This document shows positions 9,539 to 20,985 of a stretch of 64,000 bases of DNA, piece by piece. The stretch is from Paraferrimonas sedimenticola (lineage in GTDB: Bacteria; Pseudomonadota; Gammaproteobacteria; Enterobacterales; Shewanellaceae). How positions within the stretch are numbered: position 1 is the stretch's first letter; each line of letters begins with the position of its first letter. A program made the position numbers and the translations under genes. Below the pieces are notes generated by a model. That model was not told where the DNA came from. It was given only the letters and a program-made list of their open reading frames with translations, and made no database searches. The stretch is taken from positions 441,196-505,195 of the forward strand of contig NZ_NRIR01000002.1 of NCBI RefSeq assembly GCF_002282855.1, written 5' to 3'.

Positions 9539-10288
9539 ATGGAACGCGTGAATTGGGGTGTTTTGGTCATCAACATGACCGCAAACCAGCAAAGATGGCA
9601 ATCGATCTCTGGCCAACTGGATGCATTGGGCTTGCCATACCAAAGGGTAGAAGCGGTTGTCGGAAAAGAGCTAAGCGAAACCGAGCTTGCCAATATCTAT
9701 CAATCCAAAGCCAATCGCGCCAAGTACCACAAAGCCCTCAATGCCGGTGAAATTGGTTGCTACATGAGCCATATCGCCTGTTGGGAGCGAATGCTTGAGT
9801 TGGGGTGGGACTGGGCGTTAATCCTTGAAGACGACGCCTTGCTGCAAAACAACCTACTGAGCTGTATCGACGCTCTACCTAAAATCCAAGCCCCATGGGA
9901 CTGCATAAAGCTAAGCTGTGGCTCTCGACAAAAATCAGTGTTGCAACGCACACACCTAGCCACAGACTGCCAATTGACTCAGGCGCGTAAGCTCAACGCA
10001 ACTACCACAGGCCAATTCGTTTCTCGCCAAGGCGCGCAAAAGTTATTGGCGCACGCGCTGCCCATCGCCCGTCCGGTGGACACCGACATGCAATACTGGT
10101 TTGAGAAAGACCTCATTGTGTTTGGTTTTGAACCACTGCCGGTAACTAGCGCGGGCTTTGACAGTGAAATCAACCAAGTCAAAAACCGCAAGAAAACCCC
10201 AAACCGAGTCTTGCCAAGACTAGTGCAGCGGCTTTATTACGAGTGGGGAATTCGTCGAGCACCGCTCTCGCCTATGCCCGACGCCTGA
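9539..10288 (+). CDS. Glycosyltransferase family 25 protein
   Basis: The 249-residue protein fits the GT25 family, which adds sugars to lipooligosaccharide or related glycans. It starts with WGVLVINM and QQRWQSISGQLDALGLPYQRVEAV, has AGEIGCYMSHIACWERML, and carries the acidic LILEDDA motif expected to bind the metal and nucleotide sugar. It stands alone, without other LPS genes, so its acceptor cannot be inferred. The ATG follows an AAGGAATA sequence. Confidence 0.88.
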   Translation: MERVNWGVLVINMTANQQRWQSISGQLDALGLPYQRVEAVVGKELSETELANIYQSKANRAKYHKALNAGEIGCYMSHIACWERMLELGWDWALILEDDALLQNNLLSCIDALPKIQAPWDCIKLSCGSRQKSVLQRTHLATDCQLTQARKLNATTTGQFVSRQGAQKLLAHALPIARPVDTDMQYWFEKDLIVFGFEPLPVTSAGFDSEINQVKNRKKTPNRVLPRLVQRLYYEWGIRRAPLSPMPDA

Positions 10289-10319
10289 TTAGATAAAGGG
10301 TTGAATTGGTTGGCCTGAG

Positions 10320-10802
10320 CTATTGGGTCACTAGCTGGTCTTTCATGGTCTCGTAATCGAGTAAATCCACGTGTTCTTTGATTTGCTGACTGCCGGTATC
10401 CACCGACAGGGTGGTGACGCCAGGAATTGCCAGCTCAATCATTTTGCCCGGCTTGCCGAACTGTTCGCCAGGACCGCGGTAATAATGGCTGCCAATGATA
10501 ACCACCAAGGAACCTTGATTGAACATGTGCTCAACCTGAACTTTGGTTTCAAGCACACCTGCGCGAGCGCGCTGCAAAAAGTTGACTATCTTGTAGCGGC
10601 CTGTGTATTTGCGCTTTGCAGTGCGATCGTTAAACACGGTTTCTCGATTATAAAACCGGTTCAGTTTGCTAAAGTCGCTGTGGTTGTAGGCATCCAAATA
10701 GGCCAACGCCAGCTTCTGCTCTTTGGGAATATCCTCTGCATGGGTACTTACGGCAAACGCAGTACCAATAAGAAAACAAAGCAGGCACAACAAGTTACGC
10801 AA
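10320..10802 (-). CDS. Secreted NTF2/SnoaL-like domain protein
   Basis: A 160-residue protein beginning with a clear signal peptide (hydrophobic LLCLLCFLIGTAFAV, likely cleaved after STHA). The mature part has ALAYLDAYNHSDFSKLNRFYNRETVFNDRTA, which looks like the cone-shaped NTF2/SnoaL fold used in ligand binding or small enzymes. No catalytic signature is recognised, so the function is unknown. It starts with TTG after GAGG, 13 bp after the TRIC-like gene on the same strand. Confidence 0.7.
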   Translation of the reverse strand: MRNLLCLLCFLIGTAFAVSTHAEDIPKEQKLALAYLDAYNHSDFSKLNRFYNRETVFNDRTAKRKYTGRYKIVNFLQRARAGVLETKVQVEHMFNQGSLVVIIGSHYYRGPGEQFGKPGKMIELAIPGVTTLSVDTGSQQIKEHVDLLDYETMKDQLVTQ

Positions 10803-10815
10803 GAAAACAACCTCG

Positions 10816-11451
10816 TTATTTGATTCGATTAGTCAGGTCAAAAGCGGGTAGGGAAAGCTGCCAGCGAATCGCCGCCAAACGCAGCCCTAATGCGCTTATC
10901 ATAGCGATATATAGTGCCACGGATGCAGGCCATTGCAAGTGCAAAAGCAGGGTATAACTAACGCCTCCGACGATAGAAGCCGAAGCGTAGATTTCTCTTT
11001 GCAGGATCATCGGAACCCGCTGGCACAAAATGTCGCGCACCAGGCCGCCACCCACACCGGTTATCACTCCCATGATCACCGCACTTTCGCCGCTCGCGCC
11101 AAGGGATAGGGCTTTTTGCGCGCCAATCACGGTAAACAGCGCCAGCCCGCACGCGTCGGCCACCGGTAAGATCCACCTTGGCAATTTTGGTGGACTGCGC
11201 GCTAGAATTAGCGTTGATAAGGTGGTGGCGAAAATCGCTAACAAGTAGTTGGAGTCAGTCAGCCAGAACACAGGCGCGCCGAGAATGACGTCGCGCAGTG
11301 TGCCGCCGCCAATCGCAGTAACGGCCGCTAGCACCAGCACGCCAAAATGATCCATGCGGTGACGGCCCGCCGCCAGCGCTCCTGTGAGCGCGAATACGGC
11401 GACACCAATTAAGTCAAACAGGTAGACCCAGTCGTTCAGACTCCAGCTCAT
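10816..11451 (-). CDS. TRIC/UPF0126 family membrane channel
   Basis: This 211-residue membrane protein has about seven hydrophobic segments and two glycine-rich repeats, AIGGGTLRDVILG and GVGGGLVRDILCQ, the hallmark of the UPF0126 family (E. coli YadS, YicG). The family is related to trimeric intracellular cation channels, in which the Gly motifs kink pore helices. It follows mtnN on the same strand with 16 bp between them, so they may share a transcript; a functional link is not evident. Confidence 0.88.
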   Translation of the reverse strand: MSWSLNDWVYLFDLIGVAVFALTGALAAGRHRMDHFGVLVLAAVTAIGGGTLRDVILGAPVFWLTDSNYLLAIFATTLSTLILARSPPKLPRWILPVADACGLALFTVIGAQKALSLGASGESAVIMGVITGVGGGLVRDILCQRVPMILQREIYASASIVGGVSYTLLLHLQWPASVALYIAMISALGLRLAAIRWQLSLPAFDLTNRIK

Positions 11452-11467
11452 TGCGAACCTCTTAGCC

Positions 11468-12163
11468 TTACTTCAACTCGGCCAACAGGGCCATGACCAT
11501 TTGCGCTGAGTGCTTACCAGCGGTGACTAGGTAGCTATCGAAATCCACGGCAGAATCGTCGTTGGCATTGTCTGATAGAGAGCGAATCACCACAAATGGC
11601 TTGCCAAACTGATGACAAGTTTGGGCAACGGCCGCGGCTTCCATCTCGCAGGCTGCCATGGTCGGGAAGTTTTCCAGCATTACCGCAGTGCGCTTAGGGT
11701 CGCAAATGAAGCTATCACCGGTGCAGATAAGCCCTTCCATAGCTTTAACTTCACCCAGAGCTTCGATGCTTCGCTTCGCAGCGTCTACCAGCTTGGGCTC
11801 AGGTAAATAGGCCGCCGGTTGTTGTGGCACTTGACCGATTTCATAGCCAAAGGCGGTGGCATCCACATCGTGGTGACGCACTTCGCTTGAAATAACAATA
11901 TCGCCAATACTCAGGTCTTTGGCGAAACCACCGGCAGAGCCTGTGTTAATCACGTAGTCCGGGTCAAAGCGCTCAATCAATAAAGTCGTCGCAATGGTCG
12001 CAGTGACTTTACCAATGCCAGAGCGAGTGACGATAACTTCACAGCCATTGATTTGGCCTTCAACAAACTCAATGCCGCCTAGAACCTGTTTTACTGGGTT
12101 TTCAACGGTTTCGATAAGCAGTGCGACTTCTGGCTCCATGGCGCCAATAATGCCAACTTTCAT
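11468..12163 (-). CDS. mtnN: 5'-methylthioadenosine/S-adenosylhomocysteine nucleosidase
   Basis: MtnN (Pfs) cleaves methylthioadenosine and S-adenosylhomocysteine, removing inhibitory by-products of SAM use and feeding the AI-2 pathway. The 231-residue protein starts [16 protein letters not shown] with catalytic Glu12, contains NTGSAGG and EMEAAAVAQ, and has the catalytic Asp in [14 protein letters not shown] precedes the ATG. It would also clear methylthioadenosine made through the SpeD-dependent polyamine route elsewhere in the window (inference). Confidence 0.95.
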   Translation of the reverse strand: MKVGIIGAMEPEVALLIETVENPVKQVLGGIEFVEGQINGCEVIVTRSGIGKVTATIATTLLIERFDPDYVINTGSAGGFAKDLSIGDIVISSEVRHHDVDATAFGYEIGQVPQQPAAYLPEPKLVDAAKRSIEALGEVKAMEGLICTGDSFICDPKRTAVMLENFPTMAACEMEAAAVAQTCHQFGKPFVVIRSLSDNANDDSAVDFDSYLVTAGKHSAQMVMALLAELK

Positions 12164-12260
12164 AAAGACTCTCTTAACTCTGGGTTGGAACGATAATAGG
12201 CGCGCAGTTTACCAGAAGTTAATTAGGAGCGGCAGAGTTAGCACAGGCATTTTGCCTCGG

Positions 12261-12509
12261 TCAGCTTTTTATTTTGTTGTAGATAAACAGCAGCAAGAAA
12301 GCCCCTAGGGTTGCGGTGATAATACTGCCAATGGATAGGCCACCAGTGGTACCAAGACCGACGAAGGAGCCCACAAATCCACCGAAAAATGCGCCGGCAA
12401 TACCTAACACCATGGTCATAAACCAACCGCCGCCGTCTTTGCCGGGCATTAGCCATTTAGCCAAAGCGCCAGCGATGAGACCTAGTACAATCCAAGAAAT
12501 AATGCCCAT
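12261..12509 (-). CDS. GlsB/YeaQ/YmgE family stress membrane protein
   Basis: An 82-residue, very hydrophobic protein with three predicted membrane segments and many glycines. It starts MGIISWIVLGLIAGALAKWLMPG, followed by the GGG motif and GIAGAFFGGFVG, diagnostic of the GlsB/YeaQ/YmgE (transglycosylase-associated) family. Members are often stress-induced; the molecular role is unclear. It appears to be a single-gene unit. Confidence 0.9.
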   Translation of the reverse strand: MGIISWIVLGLIAGALAKWLMPGKDGGGWFMTMVLGIAGAFFGGFVGSFVGLGTTGGLSIGSIITATLGAFLLLFIYNKIKS

Positions 12510-12608
12510 GATTCAATCCTTTAGTTAGTGGTTGAATGATAAGGATAGACTAAATTTTGGGCTCAGAAAGAAGCCCTTGTGAAAAGGAGCTCAGAAAAAG
12601 GTTTGTGC

Positions 12609-12636
12609 AAAAAAGGGGCTTGTAAGCAAGCCCCTT
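12609..12636 (-). terminator. Rho-independent terminator of gltBD
   Basis: A perfect 10-bp stem (aaggggcttg / caagcccctt) with a 4-nt loop sits 21 bp after the gltD stop. On the minus strand it ends in a run of six T. It closes the gltBD transcript. Confidence 0.88.
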
Positions 12637-12657
12637 AGCTTTTACACATAGAGATAG

Positions 12658-14082
<1,425 letters not shown>

Positions 14083-17000
14083 TTACCCCGCGTTGACCGC
14101 CAGCTTGAGGCCGGTTTCTGTGTTCATTAAATCTTGCATCGCCATGGCTTTGGGCTTGACCACCACAAAGCGCGGTAGCCAGTTGTTAAAGTCATTGAGG
14201 ATCGACTGGGCGTGCTCGCTGTTGGTCGCTGCCACATGGGCTTCGATCAGCTGGCGCAAATGCTGCTGTTGAATCGGGCTGTCCACTGGCGCCACATCCA
14301 CCAACTCGTGGTTACAGCGGCGGCCAAAGTTACCAAACTTATCAAATACGTAGGCAAAACCACCGGTCATGCCCGCACCGAAGTTGACGCCGGTACGACC
14401 CAGTACCAGCACGATACCGCCGGTCATGTATTCACAGGCGTTATCACCCACACCTTCAACCACAGCAATTGCGCCTGAGTTACGCACAGCAAAGCGCTCA
14501 CCGGCGCGTCCCGCGGCAAACAGCTTGCCACCGGTGGCACCGTACAAACATGTGTTACCGATAATGCTCGACTTGTGACTGGCAAACGCGCTGTCTTGCG
14601 GCGGATGGATTACTAAGCGACCGCCATTCATGCCTTTGCCCACATAATCGTTGGCATCGCCGCACAGGTGTAGATTGACCCCTTTGACGTTCCAAACCCC
14701 AAAGCTCTGTCCGGCGGAGCCCGAGAAGTGGAAATCCAATTCGTTCGGGTGGCCTTCGCGACCGTGGACTTGGGCAATGTAGCCAGACAGGCCGGCGCCT
14801 ACCGAGCGGTCGGTGTTGTGAATTGGTAGCTGCCAGCGCCCACTGTCGCTGTTTTGCACGGCGTCTTTCGCCAAATTAACCAACTCTTGATTCATCAAAC
14901 CTGGATCGGCGGGAACATTGGTGTCGGTGCAGGTCAGTGAGCTGCCTTGTGGCAATTGCGGTTGATACAGGATGTCGTCCAGCACCAATTTCTGCTGACG
15001 CGAGGTGCTACCAGGTAGAGCTTTGAGCAAATCGCTGCGGCCCACTAATTGGTCAAACTCGGCAATGCCGACTTTGGCCATCCACTGTCGTACATCTTCA
15101 GCGACGAACTTGAAGTAGTTCATCACTTTTTCAGGCAGACCGTGGAAGTGCTTATCACGCAAGGTTTGGTCTTGAGTCGCGACCCCAGTGGCACAGTTGT
15201 TTAGGTGGCAAATACGCAAGTATTTACAGCCCAAGGCCACCATAGGCGCGGTACCAAAGCCAAAGGACTCGGCACCAAGCATGGCCGCTTTGACTACGTC
15301 CAAACCGGTTTTCAAACCGCCGTCCACTTGCAAACGCACTTTGTGGCGCAAGCCGTTTTCCACCAATGACTGGTGAACTTCCGCCAGACCCAGCTCCCAC
15401 GGGCTACCGGCGTATTTCACTGAGGTCAGTGGTGACGCGCCAGTACCGCCGTCGTAACCGGATACGGTAATCAAGTCGGCGTAGGCCTTGGCTACACCGG
15501 TGGCAATGGTGCCAATGCCAGGTTCAGACACCAGTTTCACCGAGACCAGCGCTTTTGGATTGATCTGTTTTAAGTCGAAAATCAGCTGAGCCAAATCTTC
15601 GATGGAATAAATGTCGTGATGGGGTGGTGGTGAAATCAGTGTCACCCCTGGGCGCGAGTGGCGCAATGCGGCAATCTCGGCTGAGACCTTATGTCCTGGC
15701 AGCTGACCACCTTCGCCAGGCTTGGCCCCTTGCGCCACCTTAATCTGAATCACTTCGGCGTTAACCAAGTAGTGAGCTGTCACCCCAAAGCGACCCGAGG
15801 CCACTTGCTTGATGGCCGAATTACCTTCGTTGTTAAAGCGGCGAGGATCTTCACCACCTTCGCCAGAGTTAGAGCGACCGCCTAAACGGTTCATGGCCAC
15901 CGCCAGTGCCTCGTGAGCTTCTGGGCTGAGAGCACCAATACTCATGGCGGCGGTATCAAAGCGCTTGTAGAGCTTGCTATCGGCGTCCACTTGCTCGACT
16001 GGAAGTGGTGTTTCGGCAAACTGCAGCGCCATTAAGTCGCGCAAAGTGGCAGTAGGTCGCTCGTCCACCAATTTGGCAAACTTCTGATAAGCGTCGTAAT
16101 TACCCTGATTCAGACTTTGCTGCAGGTATTGAATCACATCTGGGTTGTAGCAGTGGTACTCGCCCTTATCTACGTACTTGAGCAGACCACCCTGAGCCAG
16201 TCCCTTGTTGGGGTTGTAGGCTTGGCGATGCAGCTTGATTTGGTCTTGTTCTAAATCGCCAAAATCCGCGCCACCGATGCGACTGACCACGCCTTTGAAG
16301 CACAATGACACCACCTCATCGCTAAGACCTATGGCCTCAAACAATTGGCTGGAGCGGTAGCTGGCGATGGTACTAATGCCCATCTTAGACATGATTTTTC
16401 GCAGACCTTTGTTAATGCCATTGCGGTAGTTCAGTAGCAACTCGATCAGTGGCTGCTGAGAGTCCACTTTTTGCGACATGGCATCGATTGATTCGTACAC
16501 CAGATACGGATACACAGCGGTGGCACCAAACCCGAGCAGTACTGCAAAGTGGTGCGGGTCTCGCGCCGAGGCGGTTTCTACCACTATGTTTGAATCGCAG
16601 CGCAATTGGGCGTCGATCAAACGCTGTTGCACCGCACCTGTGGCCATCGCTGCAGGTATGGTTAGGCGGTCCGCTTCGATGCCGCGATCGCTTAGCACAA
16701 TCAAAGTGGTACCGGTGCGAGCCAAGCGCTCGGCCTCATCGGTAACTCGCTCAATGGCCGCTTTAAGACCTTCGGCAGGATCGTAATTGAGGTTAATCGT
16801 ATTGGCGCGGTACACGGATACATCCAGACTCATCAGCTGGTTGAAGTCCGAGTACAGCAAAATCGGAGAGTCAAACATCACACGATTAGCGCCACCGGTA
16901 GTTTCGTTGAGCAGGTTCTGCTCTTTACCAATACAAGTGGCCAGACTCATCACGTGTTTTTCACGCAGCGGGTCAATCGGCGGGTTGGTCACCTGAGCAA

Positions 17001-18531
17001 ACATCTGACGGAAGTAGTCGTAAATGTTACGCTGCTTGCGCGACAGCACCGCCATTGGGGTGTCATCCCCCATAGATCCAACTGCTTCTTCGCCTTTGCT
17101 GGCCAATACCCAAACCACTTGGTTGAGCTCTTCTTGGCTGAAGTTGAACTTCTTCTGATAGTGAGCCAGTTGGTCGGAGACCATTTCCGAATTGCCCTGT
17201 TGGTCATCCGGTATGGCTTCGGCAGGTGTTAGACGCAGGCTGTTGTTGCGCATCCACTCTTTGTAGGGGTGGCGGCGTTTAAGATCGTCATCGATTTCAA
17301 ACGAGGCGGATAATTTACCCGTGGTGGTGTCTAGCACCAACAGCTCACCTGGGCCAACCCGGCCTTTCTCAACCACATCTTCGTTGCTGTAATCCCAAAT
17401 ACCCACTTCAGAGGCCAGGGTGAGAATGCGGTCTTTAGTGATCACATAGCGCGATGGACGCAGACCGTTGCGATCCACAGTACAGGCCACGTGCTTACCA
17501 TTGGTAAATACGATACCAGCAGGCCCATCCCAAGGCTCCATGTGCATCGAGTTAAAGTCGTAGAAGGCTTTGAGTTCATCGTCCATCTCGGGGTTGGACT
17601 GCCATGCTGGTGGGATCAGCAAACGCATGGCGCGATACAAGTCCATACCTGCAACCAACAACAGCTCTAGCATGTTGTCCAGTGATGACGAATCGGAACC
17701 GCTTTGATTAACGAACGGCGCTGCATCTTGCAGGTCCGGCATCAGCGGCGAGTTGAATTTATAGGCTCGTGCGCGCGCCCACAGACGATTGGACGTGATG
17801 GTGTTGATTTCACCATTGTGGGCCAAATAGCGAAACGGCTGCGCCAGCGGCCACTTCGGCTGAGTATTGGTGGAGAAGCGCTGGTGGAACAAACAAATGG
17901 CGCTGCGCAAACGCGAGTCGCCCAAGTCTTGGTAAAAACGCGGTAAGTCTGCCGGCAGGGTTAAGCCTTTATACACCACCATGGTGGATGACAAACTGGC
18001 GATGTAAAAGTCACTGTGCTCGGAGAGCTGTTTTTCGACGCGACGACGGGCCATGTACAGGCGGCGTTCCAGATCGCGCGAGCGCCAGCCCATAGGCGCA
18101 TTGATAAAGACTTGCTGAATGTTTGGCAAGCTCGCTTTTGCCACATCGCCAAGCACATCCTGGTCAACGGGCACTTCACGCCAGCCAACCACAGTTAGGG
18201 TTTCTTTGCTCAGACTGTATTCGATCGCCTGGCGTTCGACATCGGCCAGCACGGGATCGGTCGACAGGAAAATCATGCCGACCGCGTATTTACGACTCAG
18301 GCTCCAACCGAGTTCGTCGGCCAGAGTTCTGAAGAAACTGTCGGGTTTTTGTAGCAGTAAGCCGCAGCCGTCACCGGTTTTACCGTCGGCTGAGATTCCA
18401 CCCCTGTGCTTCATTCTATCCAGCGCAGAAATGGCGGTCTTAACTATCTTGTGGCTCGGTTCCCCATCCATTTGGGCCATTAGTCCAAAGCCACAGTTTT
18501 CACGTTCAAACTGAGGGCGAGTTAATCCCAT
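14083..18531 (-). CDS. gltB: Glutamate synthase (NADPH) large subunit
   Basis: GltB makes two glutamates from glutamine and 2-oxoglutarate. The 1482-residue protein starts with a short propeptide of 12 residues before the nucleophile Cys13 in ENCGFGLMAQ of the type II glutamine amidotransferase domain. A central domain, an FMN-binding synthase domain (GEGGEDPRRF, VSGYDGGTGASPLTS, QVDGGLKTG) and a 3Fe-4S Cys cluster (CKYLRICHLNNCATGVATQ) follow. The C-terminal GXGXG beta-helix ends the protein. A strong GGGAGG precedes the ATG. The gene is divergent from yhcC, as in E. coli. Confidence 0.97.
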   Translation of the reverse strand: MGLTRPQFERENCGFGLMAQMDGEPSHKIVKTAISALDRMKHRGGISADGKTGDGCGLLLQKPDSFFRTLADELGWSLSRKYAVGMIFLSTDPVLADVERQAIEYSLSKETLTVVGWREVPVDQDVLGDVAKASLPNIQQVFINAPMGWRSRDLERRLYMARRRVEKQLSEHSDFYIASLSSTMVVYKGLTLPADLPRFYQDLGDSRLRSAICLFHQRFSTNTQPKWPLAQPFRYLAHNGEINTITSNRLWARARAYKFNSPLMPDLQDAAPFVNQSGSDSSSLDNMLELLLVAGMDLYRAMRLLIPPAWQSNPEMDDELKAFYDFNSMHMEPWDGPAGIVFTNGKHVACTVDRNGLRPSRYVITKDRILTLASEVGIWDYSNEDVVEKGRVGPGELLVLDTTTGKLSASFEIDDDLKRRHPYKEWMRNNSLRLTPAEAIPDDQQGNSEMVSDQLAHYQKKFNFSQEELNQVVWVLASKGEEAVGSMGDDTPMAVLSRKQRNIYDYFRQMFAQVTNPPIDPLREKHVMSLATCIGKEQNLLNETTGGANRVMFDSPILLYSDFNQLMSLDVSVYRANTINLNYDPAEGLKAAIERVTDEAERLARTGTTLIVLSDRGIEADRLTIPAAMATGAVQQRLIDAQLRCDSNIVVETASARDPHHFAVLLGFGATAVYPYLVYESIDAMSQKVDSQQPLIELLLNYRNGINKGLRKIMSKMGISTIASYRSSQLFEAIGLSDEVVSLCFKGVVSRIGGADFGDLEQDQIKLHRQAYNPNKGLAQGGLLKYVDKGEYHCYNPDVIQYLQQSLNQGNYDAYQKFAKLVDERPTATLRDLMALQFAETPLPVEQVDADSKLYKRFDTAAMSIGALSPEAHEALAVAMNRLGGRSNSGEGGEDPRRFNNEGNSAIKQVASGRFGVTAHYLVNAEVIQIKVAQGAKPGEGGQLPGHKVSAEIAALRHSRPGVTLISPPPHHDIYSIEDLAQLIFDLKQINPKALVSVKLVSEPGIGTIATGVAKAYADLITVSGYDGGTGASPLTSVKYAGSPWELGLAEVHQSLVENGLRHKVRLQVDGGLKTGLDVVKAAMLGAESFGFGTAPMVALGCKYLRICHLNNCATGVATQDQTLRDKHFHGLPEKVMNYFKFVAEDVRQWMAKVGIAEFDQLVGRSDLLKALPGSTSRQQKLVLDDILYQPQLPQGSSLTCTDTNVPADPGLMNQELVNLAKDAVQNSDSGRWQLPIHNTDRSVGAGLSGYIAQVHGREGHPNELDFHFSGSAGQSFGVWNVKGVNLHLCGDANDYVGKGMNGGRLVIHPPQDSAFASHKSSIIGNTCLYGATGGKLFAAGRAGERFAVRNSGAIAVVEGVGDNACEYMTGGIVLVLGRTGVNFGAGMTGGFAYVFDKFGNFGRRCNHELVDVAPVDSPIQQQHLRQLIEAHVAATNSEHAQSILNDFNNWLPRFVVVKPKAMAMQDLMNTETGLKLAVNAG

Positions 18532-18861
18532 GTCCGAGTCCTCCCTTGTTACATTACGGCTAGCGGGAACTTCCCGTCGATTTCATAGGTATTCACCCGA
18601 ACATCTAAAATTACTGTTTGGTGCGTCAAAAATCAATCCTTGGCAAACTGTAAAATTTTCAAGGCAGGCGGCGATTTGCGTGCATTTTGATAGAGGTGTT
18701 AACAATCGTGATTCGCATTCAAGGTGTCGACCAGTATGCATTGCTGGTGCCTGAATATGCACCCGGTTGCCTTTTGCTGGCTACACAAAGCTTGATCTAC
18801 CACACAGACGATGCCACCAAGGGCCGGTAGGATGGCGCTCTTTTGCGGATCAGAGCGCGCC
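18532..18861. other. Divergent gltB-yhcC intergenic region
   Basis: About 330 bp separate the two divergent genes and must hold both promoters; I cannot place either with confidence. A 40-codon open frame (GTG 18708 to TAG 18828-18830) ends one base before an in-frame alternative ATG (18832) for yhcC. AGAGG lies upstream of that GTG. Short inverted repeats flank the alternative start (gcgctc 18835-18840 / gagcgc 18853-18858). These could be leader features or coincidence. Confidence 0.4.
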
Positions 18862-19788
18862 ATGGGACTCGACAAATACGTTCACACTCTAGGTAATTAT
18901 TGCCAATCGCGCTTTGGCCAGCGCTTGCAAAAGCTGACTATCGACGCCGGTTTTGATTGTCCCAATCGCGATGGTCGACTGGGGGTGGGTGGCTGTACCT
19001 TTTGTAACGTGGCGTCTTTTAGTCCCAATCACGCCAGTCAATTGGGTATCGCCCAACAGCTAACCAAAGGTGCGGCGATTAAAATTCGCAACGCCAAGCG
19101 CTACTTGGCGTATTTTCAAGCCTACACCTCTACTTACGATGAAATTCAGGTGTTAAAGGCGCGCTACCAAGAGGCGATTGATACCGGGCTGGTAGACGGG
19201 CTGTGCATCGGCACCCGTCCGGATTGTGTTAGCGACGAAGTGCTCGACCTTCTGTCTCAGTATCAAGCACAAGGATATGAAATCTGGTTGGAACTGGGTT
19301 TGCAGACCAGTAATGACAAAACCTTGAAGCGCATCAATCGCGGCCATGGCTTCGACGCTTACCAAGACGCCTGCAAGCGTGCTCATCAGAGAGGACTAAA
19401 AGTCTGTTGCCATTTGATTTTGGGATTGCCGGGGGAGTCGAGCCAGGATTACCAGCAAAGTTTGAGCGACATTCTCGAGGTGGGTGTTGAGGGAATTAAG
19501 CTACATCCGCTGCACGTGGTGGACGGCAGTACTATGGCCAAAGCTTGGCGAGCCGAGCGGCTCGAGCCGCCATCACTGCAGCACTATGCCAGCAGCGCCG
19601 CCAGTTTGATAAGGCACACGCCCAAGCAGGTGGTGTATCACAGGGTCACAGCTTACGCCAAACCGCCGGTGCTATTGGCTCCGGATTGGGCTGGGGACCG
19701 ATGGACTGGGTTAAATGCAGTACTAGAGGAGCTACAGCAGCACGGCGGCCAGGGCAGCGCCCTAGCCAACCAGCAATTGCATTTTTAA
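18862..19788 (+). CDS. yhcC: YhcC-type radical SAM protein (TIGR01212 family)
   Basis: A radical SAM protein with the family's unusual Cys spacing, C-X11-C-X2-C, in CPNRDGRLGVGGCTFC, followed by NRAKRYLAYFQAYT-like and CIGTRPDCV segments almost identical to E. coli YhcC. LELGLQTSNDKTLKRINRGH and LILGLPGES belong to the TIM barrel. The reaction is not known to me. ATG 18862 gives 308 residues, matching E. coli (309); ATG 18832 in the same frame is an alternative. The gene is divergent from gltB, an arrangement shared with E. coli. Confidence 0.88.
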   Translation: MGLDKYVHTLGNYCQSRFGQRLQKLTIDAGFDCPNRDGRLGVGGCTFCNVASFSPNHASQLGIAQQLTKGAAIKIRNAKRYLAYFQAYTSTYDEIQVLKARYQEAIDTGLVDGLCIGTRPDCVSDEVLDLLSQYQAQGYEIWLELGLQTSNDKTLKRINRGHGFDAYQDACKRAHQRGLKVCCHLILGLPGESSQDYQQSLSDILEVGVEGIKLHPLHVVDGSTMAKAWRAERLEPPSLQHYASSAASLIRHTPKQVVYHRVTAYAKPPVLLAPDWAGDRWTGLNAVLEELQQHGGQGSALANQQLHF

Positions 19789-19793
19789 ATGGT

Positions 19794-20720
19794 CTAGGGG
19801 CGGTAGCCGCCTTCGATGCCTTTGACCACCACACTTACCGCGTCGTGAGCGTGCAGCGACTCTAAGTGATTGACCATCAGCCAGAAATCACTCAGTTGAG
19901 GGTCTTGCGTCAACGCGTGTTTGAGGCGACGACTGGCGTCTTCCACAAACATCAGATTTTGGCCATTCAGAAGGGCAAACTCTTGCTCGTCTTCGCGTTT
20001 AACTGCGGCTTGAACCGGAGTTTGTAGCGCGCCTTCTACGCGCTCAATCAGTGCAACCAAAGGCAACTCTTTGCAATCTTGGCCCAGTTTCACCTTAATG
20101 TCGGCAATTGAGCGTTGCGAGTGCGGGGTGGCCACAATACCGTCGGTACTGCCAAGCCACTGGGATATAGTGTCAAAGTCCAAAGACTCAGCCGCATCAA
20201 AGCGATTGGCAAACGCCTCTTGAATCAACTGACGGGCCAATGCCGCTGAGCACGGACAAGTCGATGAATACGGAATTTGTACCTGAAGTTCGAAACTCAA
20301 CACACCTTCGTCAATGCGACCTACCACTTTGGTTGGGTAGGCTTTCCAGCCGGTTTTATCACTTTTTAGCGATGGTCGGCGCAAGTGGAAATCAAAGCTC
20401 AGTTCAACCAAGGCATGGCTAGAGAGCGTTTCGTGACTGGCGATAAAGGTCTGCAGCAACCAATGCAGGTTTTCCAGAGTGACGGCCTCTTTGACCGACA
20501 TTTGATCCAAGGCTAAATACAAGCGCGACATGTGAATGCCTTTGGCATTGGCATCTTCAAGATTCACATAGGCTTTACAGCGTGCGCTGACTTGGCGAGC
20601 GATACCCTGATCTACAGCGATCGACAGCGGTAGTTCGATATTGCTCATTCCCACCCAATCCAAGGTGCCTTGCGTCGGCGCGGTGGCACTGCTCGCAACA
20701 TCAGGCATGGTGGTTGGCAT
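19794..20720 (-). CDS. folE2: GTP cyclohydrolase FolE2 (type IB)
   Basis: FolE2 converts GTP to dihydroneopterin triphosphate, the first step of folate synthesis, using a metal other than obligate zinc. The 308-residue protein has the conserved [18 protein letters not shown] segment with the metal-binding Cys, [13 protein letters not shown] near the start and [14 protein letters not shown] near the end. ATG 20720 follows TGGAG. Genes of this type are often induced by zinc limitation through Zur, but I see no convincing Zur box upstream. Confidence 0.94.
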   Translation of the reverse strand: MPTTMPDVASSATAPTQGTLDWVGMSNIELPLSIAVDQGIARQVSARCKAYVNLEDANAKGIHMSRLYLALDQMSVKEAVTLENLHWLLQTFIASHETLSSHALVELSFDFHLRRPSLKSDKTGWKAYPTKVVGRIDEGVLSFELQVQIPYSSTCPCSAALARQLIQEAFANRFDAAESLDFDTISQWLGSTDGIVATPHSQRSIADIKVKLGQDCKELPLVALIERVEGALQTPVQAAVKREDEQEFALLNGQNLMFVEDASRRLKHALTQDPQLSDFWLMVNHLESLHAHDAVSVVVKGIEGGYRP

Positions 20721-20985
20721 ATTGGCTCCAGACTTAGCTATTTGTTATTTGAAAAGGCTGGCGATTATAGCACGATGCCTATTAATGTGTACGCTCGCGC
20801 GGTTGTGCTACTAAAATGCTGGGTAGCGTATCGCATAAATCGGCTAAAACTGACCCTAATTTAGTGAGCTATGTGTCATTACGCAGAGAAATGGTTGATT
20901 GCTGAAGCTGCAAACCCTATAACTGCAGTATGTAAATTCGACTAAGTCACATTTAATCTGCTTAGCAATTGGGAGAAGAGCCGGA

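Noticed and set aside
16478-16786. Open frame antisense to gltB
   Set aside because: Codon-mirror of gltB on the opposite strand without a Shine-Dalgarno sequence or family similarity; many such antisense frames occur in this window.
20721-20985. Zur box upstream of folE2
   Set aside because: No convincing palindrome resembling the gammaproteobacterial Zur site; only AT-rich sequence.
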